NCBI GenBank assembly: GCA_038502055.1
Contig: JAXRKN010000020.1
Span: 186,001 to 250,000 of the forward strand
Length of the DNA: 64,000 nucleotides
Reading direction: 5' to 3'
Origin: Tanytarsus gracilentus
Lineage: Eukaryota > Arthropoda > Insecta > Diptera > Chironomidae
Shown here one piece after another: positions 22,883 through 32,900 of the stretch; the stretch's first letter is position 1; the number at the start of each line of letters is the position of its first letter. Made by a program: the position numbers and the translations under genes. The notes below the pieces were generated by a model. That model ran no database searches and was not told the DNA's origin. It was given only the letters and a program-made list of their open reading frames with translations.

Positions 22883-25743
22883 GTTGAGTAATTTTTTAAT
22901 GGAGAAAATAAATTTAAAAAATTGCGTAATTTATTTTAAAAATCATTCGATCTTCAGTCAGTCTCAATTAAAGACATAATAAAATTCATAAAGTCTGCAG
23001 CAACTTTTTAAAATAAACATAAAACAAAATAAATCCAAACAAACTCAGATTTCGCTCAATGAAGTTCACTTGTGTCTTTTTCTTACTTAGCTTTTCCATA
23101 TTTGGATGCAAAAAAAATTGTTTCATAATTTTTCATAAATTGCTCCATCGAATGTGGTCAAATTTTTATTCACTTCATTACGATCAATTTACAATTTTTT
23201 GCGGTGTAATGAAAAACTAATTTTTTTTATTCGTTGGAATTTTTGCATAATTTAATTTAAGCCTGAGGTTTGCAATTTCAATTAGTTGAAGAAGAGAGAG
23301 AAAATTGCTTGTATGCAAATTTTAAAGTGCAAGTTGAAAAATAGCTAAACGATGACACAAAAAATTGTTGTTTGAATTTAATGGAAAATTACAGGAAAAA
23401 AATTGAGGAAATTTATTGATTCAAAAATAATTTACTGAAAAAAAATTAAGTTTATCAAAGGGGAGTGAAACTCTGGAACTAAACAAGGGGTAGACAACTC
23501 TAATATTAAAAATTGAATAATTTCAATTATTTTAAAAACCTGCATTTTTTAAATTATTAAAAATATTTTGAACTTATCTGAAATAGACAAAAATTATGAA
23601 AAATTTAATTTTATACTTTCACTTTAATATTTTTGTCATATTTTTCAGTATGAATTTTAAATTTCAAAGTACATTTTAACTTTAATTTAAATTTACACAC
23701 AATAAAATCCCTTTAACTACTCCATAAATCATCAAAACCTCATCTGCATCTGCATTTCTCGTATAATTATTTCGCCATCAAATCAAAACGGAATTCCAAC
23801 TGCAATTATGAGTGACTATAAAATTTGCCACACACATTTCACTTCACAACTTATTTACTCAGCTGAAACAGACGCTCGCAAAAAAATACGATTTTATCGA
23901 AGAAAAAAATTCACTGATAAGAAAAACGCCGGAAATTATTTTCTTAAATGCGCAAAAAAAATTAATTAAGTGCATTTTTCTGTTCATTTTCAACTAATTT
24001 ATTAATTGCATCGATGATTAATTTTTGTCTGCATTTATGAGTGAAAATTTTTTGAATTCTTTTCGGAAGAAATCTGGCGAGTCTTTTTTTCTTCCCACGC
24101 GAAGATGTAAAATGAGCTGAGTTTGATGTTTTTTGTATTTTTGGCATGAATGAATCAGCTGATTTTATAGCTGAATAAAAATTGATCTTTTTTTGTGACG
24201 TAAAAGTGGAGATTGTGGATGAATCATTTGTAGATTCACTTGAAATTCTTGGGAGAGTATTTTTAGTTTAAAATTGATGAGATTGGATTTGTTTTTAATC
24301 AAACAAAACTTTAAAAACAATTTTGAGAGTTTTCTGCCCATTGAATTTTAAATTTAAAAAATTTAAATCAATTAAAAAAAATATTTTAACTTTATTTTAA
24401 AAATATTTTTAATTTTTTAGAGTTGTCCGTCCCTTGAATTTTAAATTAAAAGTTAATTTTCACTTAAAAAATAAAAAACCATTAAAACAAATTTTAGATG
24501 AATATTTGCAATTCTTTAGAGTTGTCCGCCCCTTGTGTGTTAAATTTTGAAATTAATCTTCATTAACTTTTTTGTTCATTTCTCCAACCTTGAGGTGTTT
24601 ATTTTAGTTATCGGTCATGACTTCTGTTGACATCTGTTTATTTGACTTTTTTTTATTTCCTACGAAATTCCTCAGTGGCATTTTATCACATGTGGCGTGT
24701 TAGCGAAAAAATAATCGCCGGCGATTATAGTTTATGTGTTTTGGGGTTCGAGTTCATGAGAACTGAGTGGGTTAAAATATTGGAAGCGAATTTTTAAAGA
24801 AAAAATAATAAAATTTATAAAAATTTTAATAATTTTTAAAATTATTAAAAATTCATAAAATTATTTCAACTTTAAAAAGTTCCAGTTCAAATTTTTAAAT
24901 TTTTCTCATCAACAAAAAAATTCTTTTCTTCTGTTTACATTTTTTCTCGATGATATTTTTCTTCATCACGTTTTATCTCGACAATTTTGTTTACGTTCAA
25001 CAAACTTTGATTAAATTCCTCACATTCCAAAACATCTTTCTCTCGTTGCAGATTTCTCAGACTGTTCATCACTAAAATGTCCCAACGGCTGTTCACCTCA
25101 ACATCAAAGTTCATCAAATTCCTGCTTTTGTCCTCAAAATTGCCACAAACTCAATTCAAATTGCACAAAAAATGGCGAAACTTTCGTTCACTTTCAACTT
25201 TGGCAAAATCCACTCAATCCTTGCGAATCTTTCGTGTGTGTCGATGGATCGATTTCAACTCACATCGCGTCCTGTGCTGCCATAAATTGTCAACCCAATC
25301 ATCGAGTTCTTCCGCATGGCGCTTGCTGTGAAATTTGCAATTCAACTCTGAGCTTCTGCGATGACGAGGAAAATCGCGATTGCGACATTGCGTGTCGATT
25401 TGACTTCGTGCGTGATGAAATTCGTGATTGTGACTTGTGCAAATGCACGAGGATGAAAAGTACAACAACAACGACGACTGAGAAAATTGAAAAATCGCAA
25501 AAAGATGAAAAAATTGAAATTTTAAAGAAAGAAGAAAAAATCGAAAGAAATTTGGAAAATTTGACAATTTTTCTTCTCGCATTTGCGACAATTTTTGCAT
25601 TTCTTTGTTTTTTGGTGATTTTAGTTTGGATCGTGAGAGTTAAAATGTACAAAAGAATTCCGCTCATGGCTCACCGACAGAACTTGAAGCGCGACTCAAA
25701 CTGCACAAACAGCTCAAACGTCAGCGGATGCGAAAGTGTTTAA
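22600..25743 (+). CDS. VWC/antistasin-like single-pass membrane protein, copy 1
   Basis: Two exons, 22600-22768 and 25052-25743, phase 1, 286 residues. Exon 1 gives a signal peptide (second Met at 22627; hydrophobic run SSLIFFFFVTASTS). Exon 2 begins with a Cys pair region (CPNGC, FCPQNC), then a von Willebrand factor C domain (LWQNPLNPCESFVCVDG ... GACCEIC), an antistasin-like Cys motif (DCDIACRFDF ... CDLCKC), a Thr/Lys/Glu stalk, one transmembrane helix (IFLLAFATIFAFLCFLVILV) and a short basic tail. VWC proteins of this layout (CRIM1-type) bind BMP ligands at the cell surface; that role is inference. The first eleven exon-2 codons (DFSDCSSL) differ wholly from copy 2, while the rest is nearly identical even at silent sites. 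Confidence 0.75.
23484..24535. repeat. GAGTTGTCCGCCCCTTG motif repeats in VWC copy 1 intron
   Basis: The motif occurs on the plus strand at 24325-24343 (diverged), 24418-24436 and 24518-24535, and in reverse orientation at 23484-23501. The inverted placement suggests the ends of an element of about 1.05 kb, or short nested repeats. The other VWC copy has no such motif in its intron. No coding capacity is seen inside. Confidence 0.45.
25072..25743 (+). repeat. Inverted duplicate block B, copy 1 (exon 2 coding only)
   Basis: Reverse-complement partner is 43154-43828 (675 bases against 672, a one-codon difference in the Thr run). Differences are a handful, several silent. Identity starts 20 bases inside the exon at CTAAAATGTCCC and ends at the stop codon (TAA here, TAG there); flanks on both sides are unrelated. 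Confidence 0.9.
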
Positions 25744-26475
25744 ATTTCCTGAACTTATTTTATTATTTTGTGATGCTGAAAGTCATTAGAGAGAATTTAT
25801 AAATTATTAAATGATTAAAATTAAGAATCTCAATTAGGAAAATAAGAAATTATTTTAAATTTTGGACTTAAAAATTAATTCTAGATTTTAAGAGAATATT
25901 TTGAGCTTTTTAAATTAAAAGTTAAATTTTAAATAATGTTTGATTATTGAATAAAATTAATTTAAATTAAATAAAAGAATTCTTGGATTTTTAAAAATTT
26001 TGTTTCAAGATTTTAGCTTTTTTAATTCAAACGTATTTTAAAAATTTAAATAAAAGCTTTTGAATCTTGTTGATGTTTTTCTGTTGTTTTACTGAATGTT
26101 TTATAATGTTTTACTTAAAGGAGTTTCAGCTGATTTATCACCGATTTTTCAGACTTTTTTAAACAAACTGCAGCACATAAATTTGATTTTTTTAATTAAT
26201 TAATTTTTTTAAAAACCAGATTTTAAATAAAATAACCTACAAAAATAAAAAACTGGATTTTAAATAAATTAACCCATAAAAATTAAAAAATTCCATTAAA
26301 AAATTTTAAATCCTGAAATTAATCTAACTCCACAACATAATCTAACTCTTATCTCCTTAAATCCTTCCTGCATATTTATCTCTCCCGCACACTTTTTTCT
26401 TATCAGAATTAAATTTGATTCCAATAAACTTTTTGTGTCTCTTTTGTTGTTCAGTCTGTTTTTATCTTCACCCCA
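25744..26475. other. Intergenic spacer
   Basis: AT-rich, between VWC copy 1 and the RILP-like gene. It must contain the poly(A) region of the first and the promoter of the second; no specific signals are convincing. Confidence 0.4.
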
Positions 26476-28691
26476 ATGAACTCCTCGGAATTTTTTTTCC
26501 AATCAAATTTTTCAATTTCTAACTTAAACGAACTCGCGAGTGAAATCGGAACGGAATGTGAGAAATTAATTTCGAAATATGGCGTTGAAAGTACGAGTGA
26601 AATTGTCTCAAAGTGCATTGAGGCACTCGAGATGTTGGAAGGATTTTCGATGGAGCGAGAAAAATTGAATTCAGAAGTTGAAAAATTACAGGAAAAAAAT
26701 TTCGAGTTAGAGAAGAAGAAAAATGTTAAAGATGAAAATCAAAAAGCTTTCGAGAAGGTAAAAAATATTTAAAATTTTAATTTTTAATCAAAATGCATCC
26801 ATGACCTTCCTCAAATATCCACTTAAAAATTATCAATTTTGCTGTTTTTTGTTCACTTTTATCTTTATTAAAAACACCGAAAGAACTCGAAAATCTTAAT
26901 ACTTTTCAGTCTCAAAATTAATCGCACATGCAGCTCGATAAGATACCAAAAAAGCAAGCAAAAATTATTCGCCTCTCAGTTCCGCTCCGACTCTCTAAAT
27001 TACAACACGAAATCTGTATTTTCTTATCAAATTAATTCGATTTTGATTGTTGTTTAATCTCACTGATCGATCACTCGAACTTGAGCTTGAAATTTTTTCT
27101 CATGTTGATGAGACAAAAGCAGATAAAAATGAAATATCGAAAACATCACAGCGTACCATCAAATTATCAGGTGATGCAGAAATAAAAATAATATTTTTTG
27201 ATAAGAATTTTTTTGCTTGTGTTCGAGTTGAATTTAAAAACAAAAGATTTTAAAATGAGGAAGTCACGTAGACTTAATTAATGTGGGTTTTGTGGAGAGG
27301 TTTTGAAAATCCCGGGATTTCAAATTTCAGAATCCCGGGACTGAAAAGCTGTAACCCGGGATCCCGGGATTTATAAAAAAAATAATTTTTATTTTTTTTG
27401 TATTTTTTTATAATTAACAAATTTTAAACATGTGATAATTTAATTTTATATTAATTAAAATATTAGCTTCAAAATCTTAAAATTACTAAACTCAAAATTA
27501 TCCTTTTCAGGACATTGAATCAATGGAAGAGCTTTGGAATTCTGAACTCACCGAACTTCGAATTAAAATGCGAAAACTCGAGGCTGAAAATCAAAAACTC
27601 ATCGCTGACCATCGAAGGTTTAAAATTTCCTCACTCGACAATCTCGCCGGATCGCTTTACGCTGAAGAATATAAATTGAATGAAGACCTCAAGAAGAATT
27701 TAGTGCAAGCTGAATTCGAGTTGAGATTAAAGGAGAAAGAAATGATGGCAAAAGACATCGAAATTAAACATTTAAATGAGGAAGTTGAATTCCTTCGAAT
27801 CGAACAAAATCAAATGAGGAGAAAATCGCGAGTGAACGAAAGTCAAATAAAAACTCTTTATGAAGAGCGCGAGGAAATTTTAGCGGACATGAGAGGAAAA
27901 TCTTTAATAGTGCTCAAAGATCATTTTGCGATGGCTCAGGTGGAAAATGATGATTTGGCTTTGAGGACTTTCAACGATCCACTGCGACCTCGATTCACTT
28001 TAGAGGAAATGAATTCACTGATGGAGGAGAGAAATGAATTGCTTAAGAGAGTCGACGAACTTGAGAGTAAAATTTTTGAGACGAAAATGCAGAAAATTTA
28101 CGAAGAGAGAAAAAATTGTCAAAAAGAAGAAGAAAAAGTGAGAAAACCGATTTGGATGTCGAAAATTCAGAATGTGTAAGTTGGTAATTTTTTAACGAAT
28201 TATCCAAGTAGGGAAGAAGTCAACGTATTTTTTTTATTCTAAATTTATTTCTATATAAAATTTAAATTTTTAAAATACGTTACGATTAATTAAAATGAAA
28301 ATTGTTGTAACGTATTTTTAAAAATTGAATAATCTTCTTTTTTGTTTATTTAATTAACTGACAAATTTTCGTGTTTCCCTACCTGGCGAATTACTTAATT
28401 AATTTAAAAAATAATTAATTTAAAATTTTACTTTTAGAATTTCTAAACTTTCAACCCAAATTTCTTGCTCGAACTACGATTTCACCACGACTGAGTTGCT
28501 CAACCTTTCAAGTTGTTCCGGTTTGCTTTACAAAACTCCAATTTAGGTTTTAGCTTAATAATTTTACTTCTAATAAAAAAATTAAAATAAAAAAATTAAT
28601 TTAAAATTGATATTTTAGAATTGTTCCAGGCATGAGAACTCAAAATCTTACGAACTCTAAGGAGCGTTCAAAGCATTTAAGGCCACAATAA
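26476..28691 (+). CDS. RILP-like (RILPL) Rab effector with two possible last exons
   Basis: Exons 26476-26757 and 27511-28175, then either 28438-28546 or 28619-28691; both last exons accept phase 2 and end in a stop, giving 351 or 339 residues. An N-terminal RH1 domain is visible (LNELASEIGTECEKLISKYG, then EALEMLEGF), followed by a long coiled coil and an RH2 motif at about 250-285 (RPRFTLEEMNSLMEERNEL). RH1 of the JIP/RILP group binds dynein light intermediate chain or myosin Va; RH2 binds Rab GTPases, for RILPL1/2 the LRRK2-phosphorylated Rab8/10. The gene would link lysosomes or ciliary vesicles to transport. The downstream last exon has AATAAA at 28755-28760. Intron 1 holds four CCCGGG sites (27311-27368). 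Which last exon is used cannot be told from DNA. Confidence 0.8.
27305..27372. repeat. ATCCCGGGAT palindrome cluster
   Basis: Four CCCGGG hexamers lie in 58 bases (27311, 27334, 27355, 27363), each flanked by A/T to make ATCCCGGGAT-like palindromes, inside an otherwise GC-poor intron. Probably a fragment of a dispersed element. Confidence 0.55.
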
Positions 28692-28754
28692 TTTTAAGTT
28701 ATCAGTACTCATATTTTACTCATATTTTTTAATCATCCCATGTCATTAAATTTC

Positions 28755-28760
28755 AATAAA
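28755..28760 (+). terminator. Poly(A) signal of the RILP-like gene
   Basis: AATAAA located 64 bases after the stop codon of the downstream last exon, in an AT-rich trailer. Several similar hexamers are expected by chance in this DNA, so the assignment rests on position. Confidence 0.35.
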
Positions 28761-28998
28761 ATCACCAAAAAAATCTTAATAAATTTGCTAAAAAATCGAG
28801 AAGATTTTTCATTCTCACTTTAGTACAATTTTTATATTAATTTTTTTATCAAAGCTTAATGACTCACAAAAAAATTAATCATCCTCAAAGCTTAATCACA
28901 ATAAATTAATTTCCTTATTCAGTTTAATTTTGTCATTTGTTTTAGCTCAACTAAAAAAATATTTTTAATTAATTATTTAATAAAATTAACAAAATTTA

Positions 28999-29922
28999 AT
29001 GGATCACTTTTCGCAACTTGAAGCTAAAATTCTTCACAAAATATTTAATTTTCTTCCGCCCGAGGACATTTCGTCGCTTCTCCTCACATGCAAACGCCTT
29101 CATGAGATTATAACTAAAAATAACAAACTTTCGAGGAAGTTCACACTTCACCTAACGAAAGCGAGAAGTGGCAAACGATTTCGAGCCACTCGAAAGTACA
29201 AAAGTGTCAAAGTTTACGACATTCATGGATTTTTGCATATTTTCGATCAGATTGGAGACGATGTTGAGAGACTCGAGATCGATTGTGCGGAAATCAACGT
29301 GAGTTCTTTGAGAAAAATACTTTTAATGTGTTCAAAGTTGAAGGAAGTGACGGTGAGAAATTTTAAAGACATTCAGAGGTACGAAGACATCGGAGTGACA
29401 CAGCCACCGAAGCTTTTTCTTAACATCCTACGGCATCACAGTCAGCACAGCATTTTGGACCTTTTTGAGCATTCGCAGGTCAAAAAACTTGAAGTTTATG
29501 GCTATCCGAAAGTCGCGGAAGATCTCGAAATATTTCTGCAAACCCAAAAGAGTCTTTTAAGCCTCAAACTCGCTCACTTCTACACCGACTCGACGCTCTT
29601 CATGAGCAACACTCTAAATGTCGTCAATTTTAATCTCATCGAGCTCAAACTTCACAGCTTTCACAAATTCGACATTGAACATTTCGGAATGTTCCTCATG
29701 AATCACATCGGAACGTTGACGCATGTCGAGCTCAATAATGTCAACACAAACGTGTTCACGATTTTAACGCATTTTTTTAATTTAAAAAGTTTAGAGATTC
29801 GAAATGTTCCGGTAAATTTTGTTGCGATGCCTTACGTTGAGTGTTTGAGGGTCGGACATGTGAGTGGACTTTGGGAGGAAAAATTTAGAAATGTTAAAAA
29901 TGTGAAAAGAATTAGAAAGTGA
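28999..29922 (+). CDS. F-box/LRR protein, intronless
   Basis: A single open exon of 307 residues. Residues about 5-45 form an F-box (LEAKILHKIFNFLPPEDISS followed by LLLTCKRLHEII), the segment that binds Skp1 in SCF ubiquitin ligases. The rest is a run of leucine-rich strands (VERLEIDCAEI, LKEVTVRNF, VKKLEVYGY, LLSLKLAHF, LTHVELNNV, LKSLEIRNV), expected to bend into a substrate-binding solenoid. Target unknown. It lies 308 bases after the RILP-like gene on the same strand. Short divergent F-box/LRR genes are commonly amplified in midge and mosquito genomes; the gene at 7245-8557 is a likely relative lacking the F-box. Confidence 0.85.
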   Translation: MDHFSQLEAKILHKIFNFLPPEDISSLLLTCKRLHEIITKNNKLSRKFTLHLTKARSGKRFRATRKYKSVKVYDIHGFLHIFDQIGDDVERLEIDCAEINVSSLRKILLMCSKLKEVTVRNFKDIQRYEDIGVTQPPKLFLNILRHHSQHSILDLFEHSQVKKLEVYGYPKVAEDLEIFLQTQKSLLSLKLAHFYTDSTLFMSNTLNVVNFNLIELKLHSFHKFDIEHFGMFLMNHIGTLTHVELNNVNTNVFTILTHFFNLKSLEIRNVPVNFVAMPYVECLRVGHVSGLWEEKFRNVKNVKRIRK

Positions 29923-32900
29923 GAAAAATAAAAAATTTAAAATCAATGAGTGGAAAATAGAATGATTTAATTTTTTTTAAGGATTTCGTAGTTTCAACCC
30001 CTCGAATCAAAATTTTATTCACTTCCGCATAGAAATTTTCTCTCTTCTATTTTTTAAATTTTTAACGAAGGACGGTGTAAAAAGGACATTGAGAAGAGTT
30101 GAAAGGTAAATTTGCGAGGATTTTTTATTCAACTCGACAAAACTCTTAAAAATAATCAACAGATGGTCATGCATGCATAATAAGATGACAATCGAATTTT
30201 TTACGGAAAAATGTTTTGTGGGAAAAATTTAACTTGAAAATTGAAGTGTTTGTGAGCTTTTTGGGTTTGTTTTCGTTTACTAAGGAAATTTCATAATTTT
30301 TCAGGGAATTTGAAAGGGGAAAAAGTATTAAATTTAAAATCTCGCATGAAAATTTATTTTATTTAATTATTTTTAAAAATTAATTAACTTTTTATTTTTT
30401 TTATATTTTAAATTTCAAAAAATTCAAGTTCATAAAAAATTCAAACTCAAAACTCTAAATCTCAACCACACGTGTGAGTACTTAACACAAAAATCCACTC
30501 AATTAATTAAAAATAATCCGTGATGTTAAAAAACAAGAAATTTCCACATTATCCAAACATAAATATTTTCACAAACACACAAAATTGTAAACATCACGAT
30601 TATAATTAGTGACGTGAGAAAAAAAACTAATGAGTGTTGTGAGAAGGCATTTCCCTATTAATGATGCTGACGACAATGTTCGCCATTAAAAAAAATGATG
30701 AAGTTTGAAGTGTTGTTGTGGAGAGATTGAAGTAAGAGTTGAAAATTATTTCATGGTTCATTGTTGAGGTATTTTTAGATGTGAAGGATTTTTTTGAGGA
30801 AATAAAAATTTTATTTATTTTTATATTTTTTTAGATTAAAAAATTTATTTTATTTTTATAAGTTTAGAAGATTAAAAAAAATATTTTGAAATCTTATTAA
30901 AAAATCTAAATCTAAGTTTAAAAAAATAATTTACAAATTTTTAGGTATTTTAAATTTTTTTGGTAAATTTAAAAATTTATCGATAATTTTTTTAGTCTAA
31001 AAATAATTTTTTTAATTATTTTTTCATACAAATTTTTTTGTCCATTTTCACCCCCATTTTTAATTATTTCTTCCTCATTAATTTCATTTTAAAATCGCAA
31101 CATTTTAACTTTCCTTGCTGCATCGCTAATTGGCAAACACATAAAACACAAAGCACTCAAGTTGATTTTTCATCATAAGAAAAGAAAGAAGAAAAATTTT
31201 CCTACATAATAATTAGTTGATGATTATGCGGATGGTGAGGAAGTTTTTAATGAGGTGCAAATTCGAGGAAGGAATTGTTTACATGAGAATTTGAAGCTCC
31301 AATGTCAACAAGACGAGAGAGAAAATCCTTCGCTCATTAAAACACAAAAGCACGAATAAAGTTTTCATGAATGAAAGTCACGTGGTTGGAGTAAAGAGAA
31401 AAGAGAGAAAGGAAAATTTATCTCTCGATTTTTTTACGAGAAAATTTCTCTCGCAGGTGCAAAAAGAAAATTCTTTCGGATTCATCTTCAGTCGCTCGCC
31501 ACCTTTCATCCGTCGTTGTCAGGGAGGAAAATTTAATCGTTTCGAGTGTCGAGTTGCGTCTCGTGTGACTCTCATTCAGCCATTCATCAAACTGACAATT
31601 TAGAAAATGTCGAAAAAATAAATTTGACATGTTAAGCGTTGAGGATTTAAATGTGAAGTGAAATCTCGAAAAACTGTCATGGAAATAAATATTTGTGAAA
31701 ATATTCATGGAATTTAATATCGAAAAATGGTAAATTTTAAATTGCAATTGAGAGAAAACATCAAAGGATTGAAATTGAAATAAAAACAAATTGGATTTTG
31801 ATGGAATTTCGAAAATTGAATTTTTATTGAAATTTAACGAGTTTTTTTATGTTTAAAAAATATTTTTATTTAAATTTCTTACAATTAATTTTAGATTTTT
31901 TTTAATTTTTTTTTTAATTTAAGAATCAATTTTTTTAAATTTTTAAATTTTTTTTAACTTTAAATAATTTTTTCTTATTTGAATTTTCAAACAAAAAATT
32001 TTCTTTCACTTCTTTGCATTATCTTCAATTTCTTTTGTTTTACCTCAAATTTTTTTAAACTCTCTCTTTGAAATTATTTTAATGCAAAACAAAAGAAAAC
32101 AACTAAAATTTTGTCACGCGTCAATCATCATGTATTCAAATTCAAAAAAGTCTCATTTTAAAATCCCTCGAGCAACAGTTGATGAAAGCAAATATGAAAT
32201 ATGGAAGAGCAGAGCTGTGGGAGAAAATCAATAATTTCTTATAATGACTTTTTGAATTTTTAATGTTAATTAGTTTGATTATAGTGAAGAACTAAATATG
32301 AGCTAGTCGCTTGATTTGCTTCTCATTGGTTTTAATTAAATAATTTTTTTGGGAGTGAGAAAGAATGAAACAAAAAAAAGGTAAAGGTGGGAAAGTACAA
32401 ATTCAAATTTTTTGATAATTTTTTCAAACTTAAATTTTTATTACCGTTAAAAATTCACGAATTTAATTTTTTTCACATTAAATATTTTTTAACTCTTCTC
32501 TAACCTCAACACAAGTTCACGACCACTCTCAACCCTTAATCAACATCAACCTTCACCTTTTTTAAACAACTTACTTAAATCAAATTACTTTTCATAACTT
32601 GAAACCTCAAAAATGTCCCTCCTCGATATCTCCCTTAACTCGATTTTGATTGATGCTTTTACTACAAAACTTTTCCCACATCTTCATTGCGTCTAATTAG
32701 ATCTTCCCCAAAAAATCGATATTTTTCGTGAAAATCTCATGAAAAATTTAAAGTGACTCCCAAGTGAAAACTTAACTGAAAGCCGTAAAATTTTTGACAT
32801 TAATTAAATTTTCATGAGACATCAGAAAAGTTTTAACGAATTTTATCTCATGAATTAATTTAGCGAAATTAAAATCAAAACTTTATCGCGATTGAGGTCA

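Noticed and set aside
31367..31789. Overlapping frames on both strands of 78 and 123 codons
   Set aside because: Composition is AT-driven, no domain, no splice context; frames on opposite strands shadow one another.
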